Assembly (NCBI GenBank): GCA_910588505.1
Contig: CAJUPQ010000019.1
Span: forward strand, 1 to 49,377
Origin: an uncultured Hungatella sp.
GTDB taxonomy: Bacteria > Bacillota > Clostridia > Lachnospirales > Lachnospiraceae
Length of the DNA stretch: 49,377 nucleotides
Direction: 5' to 3'
Below, piece after piece: positions 7,006-15,083 of this stretch. Below the pieces are notes generated by a model. That model saw nothing but the letters and a program-made list of their open reading frames with translations, had not been told where the DNA came from and made no database searches. Position numbers and translations under genes: made by a program. Positions within the stretch are counted from its first letter, which is position 1; every line of letters begins with the position of its first letter.

Positions 7006-7904
7006 GTACGTGTACAATTATGAAATACTATGGGTCTAAAAGGCGAATGATTTCGGTCATTCGCTCTTGCCTCCCTCATGACTATAAGGTTTGGGTCGAA
7101 GGGTGCATGGGGTCTGGGGCTGTTTCCCTCAACAGGGACTGCCCCTCTACATGCAAAGTCAATATCATTAATGAGAAAGGAAGGGGGATGTACCGATTTT
7201 GGAAAACCCTTGCAGATAAAGAAAAGGGGGTGGAACTTATGGAATTGCTGAAAAGCTGTGAAGATAATCGTCACACCTTTTACGAGGCATGTTGGAATAT
7301 ACGCTATACGCCAAAGACTATGAGTGAGGCAGAATACGCCATGTACGTTTATCTTTCCGTGGCATTGAGTTTTAATGGTGACAGGAAGAATTATTCAAAT
7401 GAGAAAAGGAAAAAGGACTTTGGACGTATGGTGGAGAATCATATGCGCCCTGCATATGAGCGGTTTCAGAATGAGCAGACTAAGGTACTAAACTGGGATG
7501 TTGTGGACTTAATGGAAAAGATTGTGGGACTTTCTGAAAAGGTTCAAAAAGACATCATGGTTTATTTAGACCCTCCATATATGCCAAATGTGCGGTCTGA
7601 AAATGCGTTAAAGATTTATGAAAATGAAATGAGCGTTGACGACCATCTCAAACTTTTAGAACTGTTGAAAAGAGCCAAGTGCAAGGTACTTCTTTCTGGA
7701 TACCTGCATGAAGGGATGGATACCTATTGCGAATGGCTGATTCCACACGGCTACCAATGTTATTTTGCAGGGGAGTATGAAAGGTCATGCAGTGTAGTGA
7801 AGATTGATAAAGGGATTGAATACCTGTGGTGCAATTATGAATTGCCAAAGGGTGCGCAGGTAGAGTTATATCCATATCAGAGTAAAGTTATATGGACACC
7901 CTGA
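7002..7904 (+). CDS. D12-class DNA adenine-N6 methyltransferase
   Basis: The expected SAM-binding and catalytic motifs are in D12/Dam order: KYYGSKRRM near the N-terminus (in place of KWAGGK), EGCMGSGAVSLN for the F-x-G-S-G motif, and YLDPPYMP for the D-P-P-Y catalytic motif at about residue 190. The length (300) is normal for the family. The enzyme should transfer a methyl group from SAM to adenine in a specific sequence. No restriction endonuclease is next to it. The neighbours are the coupled unknown gene upstream and the integrase downstream, so it is probably an orphan enzyme that protects or regulates the element. Confidence 0.88.
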   Translation: MSTCTIMKYYGSKRRMISVIRSCLPHDYKVWVEGCMGSGAVSLNRDCPSTCKVNIINEKGRGMYRFWKTLADKEKGVELMELLKSCEDNRHTFYEACWNIRYTPKTMSEAEYAMYVYLSVALSFNGDRKNYSNEKRKKDFGRMVENHMRPAYERFQNEQTKVLNWDVVDLMEKIVGLSEKVQKDIMVYLDPPYMPNVRSENALKIYENEMSVDDHLKLLELLKRAKCKVLLSGYLHEGMDTYCEWLIPHGYQCYFAGEYERSCSVVKIDKGIEYLWCNYELPKGAQVELYPYQSKVIWTP

Positions 7905-7926
7905 TACCGGCATAATGTACATAGGG

Positions 7927-7949
7927 GGAAGTGATTTTCCGTCACTTCC
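7927..7949 (+). terminator. Hairpin after the methyltransferase
   Basis: GGAAGTGA (7927-7934) pairs perfectly with TCACTTCC (7942-7949). A second short pair, TGACA/TGTCA, lies at about 7955-7978. There is no good T-tract, so termination is uncertain. It may instead regulate the integrase. Confidence 0.45.
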
Positions 7950-8043
7950 TCCACTGACACAGGGGGCTGTTTCTGTCATTAATATAGATAGATAAAGAAG
8001 TACATATTAAAAATTTATATACAAAACAGGAGGAATGTTATTT

Positions 8044-9372
8044 ATGTTGAATCAGAAATTATCAGCGAAAGAGGCTATGGAACTTATGGAAGAATTGAAC
8101 CGTTATCCAGTGGGGAGCATTTACTTCTCGAACAGGGATAAGAAGTACTCAATCAGTTTTTACTATGACAGTTTAGAGGGTGAAGTGGGAAAAAGAAAAA
8201 CCTATACCCGTAAATCAAAAGAGGAACTCATTCCTTTAAGGACAAAGTTTTTGACGGAATTGTATTATGAGAAACTAGCGTTGAGAAAACAAAGGGAGAA
8301 TATCGAAGTATTAAAAAGTGTACTTCCAGAGCGTTTATTGAAAGAAGATATAAAATGTGAAAAGACAGTCAATGAGGCGGTGGATGGATATCTGGCTTTC
8401 CATAAGCAAAGGGTTAAGTTCAAGACCCATGAGTCAGAGAAATTTTATGCCAAGCATGTCAAAAAATGGCTTGGAGATAAAAAGGTATGCGATTTGAAAG
8501 GCATTGATTTTCAATACTTATTAAACAATGTGGCACAGGGAAAAGATGGGAAACGTGCTTCTGAAAAGACGGTTAAGGCGGTAAAGGGCTGTTACTCTCG
8601 AACCATAGAATTTTGTAAAAATAATGGGTGGATTACATTAAATGAAATGCATGAACTTCTTGACAAGGTAAGTATGCCAATGACGGCAAGGAAGGATAAA
8701 AACGCCAAGTATCTCCCAATGGAAGAAATGGGGGCTGTACTTAACGCATTAAAGGATAACAGGCGGTATTATCTGATTGTGAAAATACTTCTCTTAACAG
8801 GCATGAGAGGACAGGAGATATTCGCATTGGAAAAATGTGACTTACTCTCTCATAAGGAAATGCTTAATATCCGTCAGGCATTGGAAGAAAGGGAGAAAAA
8901 GACACTGCATGACAGAAAGTATGTGCTTGGTGATACCAAGAATGAGGAATCAGAACGCTACGCACCAGCTATTAAAGAAGTGTTTAACTGTTTTCGTGAG
9001 TTGGAAGAAATGCAGGTAGAAAAGGGTTGGCGTCAAAAGGCATATGAACATGGAAACGGAAATCTGGCAATCATAGACAGTAATGGGCAGATCGTGGATA
9101 AGACGGCATTTAATAGAAATTTGGGGCTGTATTTAGAGAGAAGGGGATTTCAAAAGAAATTAACTTTACATATGCCAAGGCACTGTTACACTACTTATTT
9201 GAAATTATTGGGGGCGGATGTGGAAAATGTTGAGTTTTCTTTAGGGCATACCATTAATGGGGTAAGGGGTGAGTATTTGGCAGATCTGACACCTGATTAT
9301 GTTAAGCTGTTGATTCCCAAAATTAAAGAAATGTCAGAACATATCAGAAAAAAAGAAGAATTAGCAGGATAA
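8044..9372 (+). CDS. int: Tyrosine recombinase/integrase, Tn916 type
   Basis: The N-terminal 60 residues (GSIYFSNRDKKYSISFYY) form a beta-rich arm-site-binding domain. A core-binding helical domain spans about 105-200. The catalytic domain has the first arginine in LLTGMRGQEIF, the H-x-x-R box in TLHMPRHCYTTYL, the second histidine in FSLGHTING and the tyrosine nucleophile in GEYLADL. AGGAGG at 8028-8033 favours the ATG at 8044 over the one at 8035, giving 442 residues. It should integrate and excise the element at the tRNA-Arg junction 290 bp downstream. No excisionase gene is evident beside it, though small upstream proteins could fill that role. Confidence 0.93.
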   Translation: MLNQKLSAKEAMELMEELNRYPVGSIYFSNRDKKYSISFYYDSLEGEVGKRKTYTRKSKEELIPLRTKFLTELYYEKLALRKQRENIEVLKSVLPERLLKEDIKCEKTVNEAVDGYLAFHKQRVKFKTHESEKFYAKHVKKWLGDKKVCDLKGIDFQYLLNNVAQGKDGKRASEKTVKAVKGCYSRTIEFCKNNGWITLNEMHELLDKVSMPMTARKDKNAKYLPMEEMGAVLNALKDNRRYYLIVKILLLTGMRGQEIFALEKCDLLSHKEMLNIRQALEEREKKTLHDRKYVLGDTKNEESERYAPAIKEVFNCFRELEEMQVEKGWRQKAYEHGNGNLAIIDSNGQIVDKTAFNRNLGLYLERRGFQKKLTLHMPRHCYTTYLKLLGADVENVEFSLGHTINGVRGEYLADLTPDYVKLLIPKIKEMSEHIRKKEELAG

Positions 9373-9516
9373 TTGTTTAACAGGCAAGGGGGCTCGTCCC
9401 CCTTGTTTGTGAGATAAAATGCCAAAATACCAAAAATAAAACGATGGTAGTAACTTGTCAAATATGATGAAGTAAAAATAAAGGGCTGGATACTGAAAAA
9501 ATTAAAAATAAGTTCC

Positions 9517-9643
9517 CGCTTGTAAAATAGTGCTCAACGCTTGTAAAAAGATACTTCCCGCTTGTGGTCAGGAACGTTGCGCTTGTGAATGAAATCGGGT
9601 CCTTGGTCAAAGTGGGATTTTCCTAGTAAAAATGGGCGCTTGT
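9517..9643. repeat. CGCTTGT array, probable integrase arm sites
   Basis: CGCTTGT occurs at 9517, 9538, 9559 and 9580, each exactly 21 bp apart, and again at 9637. Copies 1 and 3 extend leftward to TTCCCGCTTGT. A 21-bp step is two helical turns, so bound protein would line up on one DNA face. The location between the integrase gene and the attachment core is where tyrosine recombinase arm sites lie. Confidence 0.8.
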
Positions 9644-9661
9644 AGGGGTTTGGGCCTCTCC

Positions 9662-9703
9662 CTACGGACCAAGGTGTCGGGGGTTCGAATCCTCTCGCGC
9701 ACG
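9662..9703 (+). other. tRNA-Arg(ACG) 3' fragment, attachment-site core
   Basis: Bases 9662-9668 are the anticodon loop CTACGGA. They are followed by the anticodon-stem 3' strand CCAAG, variable loop, T arm (GGGGG TTCGAAT CCTCT) and acceptor 3' strand CGCGCAC with discriminator G. The sequence to the left (TCTCC) cannot pair with CCAAG, so the 5' half of the tRNA is missing. This is the scar of integration into a tRNA gene, with the crossover at or after base 32. No CCA is encoded. An intact tRNA-Arg is expected at the other end, outside the window. Confidence 0.85.
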
Positions 9704-9723
9704 TTAAGGAGCATTACAAAAGG

Positions 9724-9755
9724 GAGTATTTATCGAAAGATAGATACTCTTTTTT
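9724..9755 (+). terminator. Terminator of the former tRNA-Arg gene
   Basis: GAGTAT-T-TATC pairs with GATA-G-ATACTC around a GAAA tetraloop and is followed by six T. It lies 20 bp after the tRNA remnant and belongs to the host side of the junction. From here to 10,071 no gene is visible. Confidence 0.8.
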
Positions 9756-10017
9756 GTTGTAAAGTGAAGTTTTTAGAAAAAATTATGAATTGTATATGAT
9801 CCTTTTTTTAAACAGACTGGTTGTATAAAGAATTTGTCTATGTGCGGAAATAAATCGCTTGCAGTTGCTTGAACTTGTAAGGGGGATTTCAATAAAGAGA
9901 CAGCATGTTTGGAAAAGCAAATACTTATTAGGAACAAAAAAGAACATAGAAAATACATATAACTGTAAGCCGTTACTTCCTAAAATAAGGGAAACAGCAG
10001 GTCAAGTCAGTAGGCTA

Positions 10018-10053
10018 TAAAAAGAGGGCGAAAGCGGGCTTCTGCTTTCGCCC
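10018..10053 (-). terminator. Terminator of the diguanylate cyclase gene
   Basis: A 10-bp perfect stem (GGGCGAAAGC with GCTTTCGCCC) is followed on the minus strand by TCTTTTTA. It lies 19 bp beyond the stop at 10072. Confidence 0.85.
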
Positions 10054-10071
10054 CCGATTATCGTGGAACTG

Positions 10072-11982
10072 CTAGGCAATAGGGAGGGCCGTCTTTCGCG
10101 CTCTCTTCTGCTGATACATCCTTTTATCTGCCTCTTTCAACAGAACGTGGTAATCCACATTCTTTCCGGTCAGACAATAGCCGAAGGAGAATCTTAAGGG
10201 GACGCTTACCTTGTCATTGAGAGGGGTCAGGCTGTTATCTTGGCAGACTTCCAATTCATTGATGGTGTCGGTCAGCTCTTGTTCCGTGTCATACTGATAC
10301 CAGAATAATACAAATTCATCACCACCCAAACGGGCTGCCACGGAGTTTCTGGTTTGTATGCTTGTGATCAGTTCAGATATCTTTTTTAGATAGATGTCTC
10401 CTGCTTCATGGCCGTAGGTGTCATTGATCACTTTGAGGTTGTCGGCATCGATCATGATCAATGCGCTGTGGCCCAACTGGTCTGGAGCCATGAATAGGGA
10501 GGTGAGGCGCATCTCCAGCCCACGGCGGTTGTACAAACCGGTCAACAGGTCGATATCCCGCTCTGCTTCTATTTCTTTGCGCTCTTTGATCGCATCCGTT
10601 ACATCGATGACAACGCCAAATATTCCGTTATTATCATTGATTTCCTCCAACTTTACATACTGGTCGTGGAGTTGGTATACGCCGGTGTCGTTGGAGACAG
10701 GGTTTTCGCGCAGCTTATCAATAAATTCTTTGAATATTTTATAATCTGAGGATAAGCGCATCGTCTCTTCCGGATCCAGGGACAGGATCTTGGGTACATA
10801 TTCGGTAAAGCGGACTCTTTTCATGTGTATATTGTACTCATACACGCCAATATACATATTGGTCTTGCTTAAAACATAGGACATCTTTGTGTTGTTGTCC
10901 AGAAGACTGTTTTTCATGGTATTGATGTAGCTGCTCAGCTCCGAAAATTCCATGCTGCTGTGGATATTGATCAGCTCGTCCAGATTGCCCTGAGTGATCC
11001 GATGCAGTTTGTCATTAATGTTGTGAATACCGTCTACAACGTATCTGTTCATATATCTGGTTACTGCATGGGAGAGGATCAGCGCGATCACGATCAGGCC
11101 TGCGGCCAGCATAAAGGTGATCCATGGGATCCGCTGATAAAGCTCGTGGAATGGGATCACGCGTCCAATATAGTTATTGTCGATTTTTTTAAAAATGCAA
11201 TAGGATTTTACTCCATTGATGACTGCGTGATGGCCGGCCTCATAATCCGGCAGGCTGTCTAAAGTTAATCCCAGTTCTGAGAGGTTCCTTCCTACCCATG
11301 TCAGGTCCGTACAGCCAACGATTTCCCCGCTTTCCGAATCTACGGCATAATACCCCGCTTCCAGATTGACCCGGAACAGGGAGAAAAGGAAGGACAGTTC
11401 GTTTTTGGCGCTGGCCTTCATGACGTTGACAGGCTCCATGCCGATCTGAACGATAAATTCCTCATTTTTGCTCCAGAGAGCGGAATATTGCATCATCTTA
11501 GCTTCAGCGGTGTTGGGGGTGATGTCCTGGACAAGTTTCAGGGACTTATCTTCCAACATAGGCTTAAAGAATCTCATCTGGTCGCCGGAATCAAAGGTAA
11601 AGTCATAGTATTGGGGATGTGTTCCGGCATAAATGCGTCCGGTTTTGTCAAAAATATGGATTTCGTCTACTTCCATAAGTTCAGCTATTTTCTTCAATTT
11701 TGAGATACTTCCCAGCATGGAAGGCTCTTTTTCGATCATATAGGCAATGGCTTCTGCGTTTCGCAGGCAGGTTTCCGTGTAATTTTTCTGAATCTCTTTA
11801 AGCTCTTCCTGGTTTTGTTTTAGAACCTGTTCAATCTGATAGAAGGTTCTGGTGGCGCTTTCATAGGCATGCCTGTGTTCATTGGTTATTTGAATATATA
11901 CAATGATGGCCAGTATGATGGCAACCAGATAGCAGGTAACCCGGCGCATGTATCGGCTGATTATTTTTTCTAGTGGCTGCAT
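10072..11982 (-). CDS. Membrane sensor diguanylate cyclase (GGDEF)
   Basis: The order in the 636 residues is a transmembrane helix (about 15-33), an extracellular sensor region of roughly 240 residues with a coiled-coil start, a second transmembrane helix (about 290-310), a HAMP-like segment (YMNRYVVDGIHNINDKLHRITQGNLDEL), a PAS-like segment and a GGDEF domain. The active-site GGDEF is intact at about 553-557, so it should make cyclic di-GMP from two GTP. The usual inhibitory R-x-x-D site upstream of GGDEF is absent (TRNSVAARL). The gene is single, transcribed leftward, and faces the PTS operon across a 365-bp divergent regulatory region. Confidence 0.9.
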   Translation of the reverse strand: MQPLEKIISRYMRRVTCYLVAIILAIIVYIQITNEHRHAYESATRTFYQIEQVLKQNQEELKEIQKNYTETCLRNAEAIAYMIEKEPSMLGSISKLKKIAELMEVDEIHIFDKTGRIYAGTHPQYYDFTFDSGDQMRFFKPMLEDKSLKLVQDITPNTAEAKMMQYSALWSKNEEFIVQIGMEPVNVMKASAKNELSFLFSLFRVNLEAGYYAVDSESGEIVGCTDLTWVGRNLSELGLTLDSLPDYEAGHHAVINGVKSYCIFKKIDNNYIGRVIPFHELYQRIPWITFMLAAGLIVIALILSHAVTRYMNRYVVDGIHNINDKLHRITQGNLDELINIHSSMEFSELSSYINTMKNSLLDNNTKMSYVLSKTNMYIGVYEYNIHMKRVRFTEYVPKILSLDPEETMRLSSDYKIFKEFIDKLRENPVSNDTGVYQLHDQYVKLEEINDNNGIFGVVIDVTDAIKERKEIEAERDIDLLTGLYNRRGLEMRLTSLFMAPDQLGHSALIMIDADNLKVINDTYGHEAGDIYLKKISELITSIQTRNSVAARLGGDEFVLFWYQYDTEQELTDTINELEVCQDNSLTPLNDKVSVPLRFSFGYCLTGKNVDYHVLLKEADKRMYQQKRARKTALPIA

Positions 11983-12218
11983 GAGAAATCTCCTTATTCT
12001 TGGGTAAGATGTGGTGTCGATTTATACTGTATGTATAAAGTATAGTATAGGCGGGGATTTTTTTCAATTGTGGCGCCCTTCTGTACTATGACAATGTATG
12101 GCGGTTTTTTGGCGATTTGTTCCTTTGCGCAGGATATGGAATTTTTGTGGGATGGAACGTCAGGGTGGATGCCTGCGTCATGAGGAATGAAATCAGCGCA
12201 GTGCTGTCGGACCGTGGC

Positions 12219-12243
12219 ATTTGTCACCTCCAATATGACAAAT
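12219..12243. promoter_or_regulatory. Inverted repeat upstream of the PTS operon
   Basis: ATTTGTCA (12219-12226) and TGACAAAT (12236-12243) are a perfect 8-bp inverted repeat with a 9-bp spacer. It sits in the 11983-12347 divergent region between the diguanylate cyclase and the PTS IIA gene, about 105 bp before the latter. It is probably an operator. I see no convincing sigma-54 (-24/-12) promoter here, although many mannose-family PTS operons have one. Confidence 0.5.
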
Positions 12244-12347
12244 GTAATAAAATTTCCGGAAAAACAGTGACAATAGACAGGTGTTTTTCACAATGCCTCC
12301 TGGTACAATTACACCATCAAAGGGAAGAACGTAAAGGAGGGATTTGT

Positions 12348-12779
12348 GTGAGGTATGTTGTACTGGTGAGTCACGGTACCTTTGCCCCGGGGCTTCACAG
12401 TGTATTGAAAATGCTTGGTGGGGGCGACAGGGAGGACGTGTTAAGCGCCAGCATGGAGGACGGAATGGGGGCAGACGCCTTTGTGGAGCGGTTTGGGCAG
12501 ACGATTGCAGGCATCAAAGACACGGATGAGATCATCCTTTTGGCGGATATCATCGGCGGGTCGCCGCTGACCAATGCCCTGGACGTGCTGTCACAAAAAG
12601 GACTGCTGGAAAAGACCATGGCTTTTGGAGGGATGAACCTTCCCATGGCGCTGACGGCAGCGATGATGAAAGACGCTATGGACTTGGAGAGCCTGAAGGT
12701 TAGTTTGATTCAGGAATCACAGAACGCAATTCAGAAAATGCAGCTTGACGCCGGGGACGGCGAAGAGGCGGAAATATAA
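12348..12779 (+). CDS. PTS mannose-family EIIA component
   Basis: Translation most likely begins at the GTG at 12348, seven bases after AAGGAGG. The protein then opens RYVVLVSHGTFAPGL, typical of EIIA-Man. His9 in VSHGTF is the phosphate acceptor from HPr. The GGSPLTNAL turn is also typical. The length of 143 fits a single IIA domain. It is the first gene of IIA-IIB-IIC-IID, passing phosphate to the IIB encoded 13 bp downstream. The open frame runs further upstream to 12117 but has no start signal there. Confidence 0.9.
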   Translation: MRYVVLVSHGTFAPGLHSVLKMLGGGDREDVLSASMEDGMGADAFVERFGQTIAGIKDTDEIILLADIIGGSPLTNALDVLSQKGLLEKTMAFGGMNLPMALTAAMMKDAMDLESLKVSLIQESQNAIQKMQLDAGDGEEAEI

Positions 12780-12792
12780 GGAGGAAGGAAAG

Positions 12793-13287
12793 ATGTCAGT
12801 TTCATTTGTACGGGTGGACGATCGTATGATTCATGGGCAGACGTGTACCAGGTGGGCTTTGGAGTATCCCTGTGACGGGCTGGTGGCAGTCAATGACTTG
12901 GCGGCTAACAATCCGGTGCTGAAAGCGGCTTACAAGAGCGCAGCCGGAAAAAAGACTTTTGTGTGGACCATGGAGGAGTGGAAGACAAAGTGCCAGAAGG
13001 TTCTGGACAGCAAGGACAGGTATTTTCTGATCACCAAGAATCCTGTTGATATGAGATCCATTTTGGTGGACCAGGGCTTTGACCCGGGGATTAAGACGGT
13101 GATCATCGGGCCATGTAATGACAGACCGAGGGCAGTCAAGCTTGGCAACAACCAGTCTATTACCCAGGAGGAGGCTCAGGCGCTGGAGGATATTATGCAA
13201 AAAGGCTACAGCGTGGAGTTTGCGCTGCTGAAGGATGAAGCAATCGGTAACTGGACGAAATTTCGGGGACAGTTCGGTTTTAAATAA
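12793..13287 (+). CDS. PTS mannose/fructose/sorbose-family EIIB
   Basis: The sequence opens VSFVRVDDRMIHGQTCTRWA, the signature of EIIB-Man. His14 in R-M-I-H-G-Q receives phosphate from EIIA and passes it to the sugar. The length of 164 is normal. The start at 12793 has AGGAAGGAA just upstream. It is cytoplasmic and peripheral to the IIC/IID membrane pair encoded next. The sugar cannot be read from the sequence. Proximity to kduI makes an amino sugar or uronic-acid-containing substrate possible. Confidence 0.92.
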   Translation: MSVSFVRVDDRMIHGQTCTRWALEYPCDGLVAVNDLAANNPVLKAAYKSAAGKKTFVWTMEEWKTKCQKVLDSKDRYFLITKNPVDMRSILVDQGFDPGIKTVIIGPCNDRPRAVKLGNNQSITQEEAQALEDIMQKGYSVEFALLKDEAIGNWTKFRGQFGFK

Positions 13288-13318
13288 GTTTTCACTGAGG
13301 AAAGGGCGGTAGGGATTT

Positions 13319-14158
13319 ATGCAGATTAATATAGTACAGGCGGTTCTTCTGGGACTGTGCGCATGCTTATCCAGTATGCCGGGGTTAGGCGGAACCACAT
13401 TCGGAAATTATACATTGGGGCGTCCTCTGGTGGCAGGTCTGGTGGTAGGGCTGATTCTGGGGGATATGCAGACCGGTATTATCGTAGGCGCGGCGATTCA
13501 GGTGATTTACATAGCTTTGGTGACTCCGGGCGGAACCGTGTCCGCAGATGTGCGGGCCATCAGCTACATCGGTATCCCGCTTGCCATCTGCGCCATTAAG
13601 GGCATGGGGCTGGATCCGGCGTCGGATGCGGCGCGGGATATGGCGGCGGCTTTGGGCGCAGCCGTTGGAACCCTTGGAACCGTTCTGTTTTACGGGACGG
13701 CCACTGTGAACCTGGTTTGGCAGCATATGGGATGGAAGGCAGTGGAAAAGGGTGATTTTAAGAAACTTTATCTGGTGGATATGGGGCTTCCGTGGATTTC
13801 CCATCTGTTGTGCTCCTTTATTCCCACGGTGATCATCACCATGGCCGGTTCCAGCATGGTGGATTTGATGAAGACTTACCTGCCAATGGACGGTATTGCC
13901 ATGAAGACACTGTTTACGGTAGGAAGCCTGCTTCCGGCAGTTGGCGTGGCTATCCTTTTAAAGCAGGTGGTTAACAAGGCAGCGGATTTCCTCACTTTCT
14001 TCTTTGGCTTTACTCTGGCGGCCTGCATGGGAGTGAACCTGATTGGCGCGGCGGTTATCGGCGGTTTCTTTGCGGTCATCAACTATAAGATTCAGATGCT
14101 GAAAGTGCGTCCGGCAGCTGCAGGCGCAGCCGTGTATGACGATGAGGAGGAGATATAA
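13319..14158 (+). CDS. PTS mannose/sorbose-family EIIC permease
   Basis: This 279-residue multi-pass membrane protein has the family pattern: an N-terminal helix (VQAVLLGLCACLSSMPGLGG), the LVAGLVVGLILGDMQTGIIVGAAIQ repeat with a conserved GD, IALVTPGGTVSADVRA, and further helices up to about residue 260. It forms the sugar channel with IID. It is spaced 31 bp after IIB and one base before the IID start, so co-translation is likely. Confidence 0.92.
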   Translation: MQINIVQAVLLGLCACLSSMPGLGGTTFGNYTLGRPLVAGLVVGLILGDMQTGIIVGAAIQVIYIALVTPGGTVSADVRAISYIGIPLAICAIKGMGLDPASDAARDMAAALGAAVGTLGTVLFYGTATVNLVWQHMGWKAVEKGDFKKLYLVDMGLPWISHLLCSFIPTVIITMAGSSMVDLMKTYLPMDGIAMKTLFTVGSLLPAVGVAILLKQVVNKAADFLTFFFGFTLAACMGVNLIGAAVIGGFFAVINYKIQMLKVRPAAAGAAVYDDEEEI

Positions 14159-14159
14159 G

Positions 14160-14972
14160 ATGAAGAAATTATCGAAGAAAACTTTAAACAAATCTTTCCT
14201 GTCCTGGTTTTATGGCAATCTGACCTGTTTTTCCCAGGAGCATATGCAGACGTTTGGTTATCTCTGTTCCATGCTTCCGGTGGTGGAGGAGCTGTATGAT
14301 ACTCAGGATGAGAAAAAGGACGCCATGCAGACCTATACCGCGTTTTTCAACACGGAGCCCCAGATCGGAACCATTGTGGTGGGCATGACGGCAGGCCTTG
14401 AGGAGGCAAAGGCCAACGGGGAGCCCATTGACGGTGAGACGATCAATGGTATCCGCGCGGGGCTTATGGGGCCTCTGGCAGGTATTGGCGATTCTCTGAT
14501 CGTGGGGACCCTGATTCCCATTCTTCTTGGAATCGGATTGGGACTTTCGGGAAACGGTTCTCCTCTGGGCGCCATCTTCTATATTGTGACATGGAATGTT
14601 TTGATGTTCCTGGGAATGAAGTTCGCGTATTTTAAGGGCTATGAGATGGGCGGAAAGGCTGTGGAAATGCTGGTTGGGGAGCAGGCTCAGGCTCTCAGGG
14701 ATTCGATTATCATGATTGGAACCATGGTAATCGGGGCTGTGGCGGCAAGCTGGATCAGTGTTACCACTGCATTCAACATTCCGGGCGTGATTGAGCTGCA
14801 GAGTACCTTCGATTCGGTTTATCCCAAATTGCTTTCGGCAGGTACGGTAATCTTCTGCTGGTGGCTTATGACAAAGAAGAAGATTTCTCCTACTATGGTT
14901 ATGCTGATACTGGTGGCTATCGCATTTGTGGGTGTGCTTCTTGGGTTCTTTGATCCAGGTTTATCTTACTAA
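14160..14972 (+). CDS. PTS mannose-family EIID permease
   Basis: The protein starts KKLSKKTLNKSFLSWFYGNLTCFSQEHMQTFGYLCSM, the EIID-Man signature (normally R-S-F-x-x-Q-x-x-W-N-x-E-R-M). It continues with the soluble FFNTEPQIGTIVVGMTAGLEE block and the GPLAGIGDSLIVGTLIPILLGIG membrane motif, then C-terminal membrane helices. At 270 residues it is normal in length. It is the last PTS gene. An extended hairpin follows at 14982-15047. Confidence 0.92.
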   Translation: MKKLSKKTLNKSFLSWFYGNLTCFSQEHMQTFGYLCSMLPVVEELYDTQDEKKDAMQTYTAFFNTEPQIGTIVVGMTAGLEEAKANGEPIDGETINGIRAGLMGPLAGIGDSLIVGTLIPILLGIGLGLSGNGSPLGAIFYIVTWNVLMFLGMKFAYFKGYEMGGKAVEMLVGEQAQALRDSIIMIGTMVIGAVAASWISVTTAFNIPGVIELQSTFDSVYPKLLSAGTVIFCWWLMTKKKISPTMVMLILVAIAFVGVLLGFFDPGLSY

Positions 14973-14981
14973 AGGCTGCGC

Positions 14982-15047
14982 AGAGATAAAGGAGACACAG
15001 GGGAGGCATGGAGGACATGGCTCCCTGGAGTGTTTTCATTTATCTCT
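14982..15047 (+). terminator. Extended hairpin after the PTS operon
   Basis: AGAGATAAA (14982-14990) pairs with TTTATCTCT (15039-15047). Inside, GAGACAC/GTGTTTTC and CAGGGGAG/CTCCCTG can also pair. There is only a short TTTAAAAA after it, so it may be a weak terminator that lets part of the transcription continue into the sensory genes. Confidence 0.5.
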
Positions 15048-15083
15048 TTAAAAAGGGGCAGGATAGTGATAAAATGATACAAA

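Noticed and set aside
9517..9643. CRISPR array
   Set aside because: The repeat unit is only seven conserved bases with a 21-bp period. There are no true spacers and no cas genes.
11983..12347. Sigma-54 promoter for the PTS operon
   Set aside because: A TGGCAT is present, but no TTGCA/T at the needed distance, and no LevR-type activator gene is nearby.
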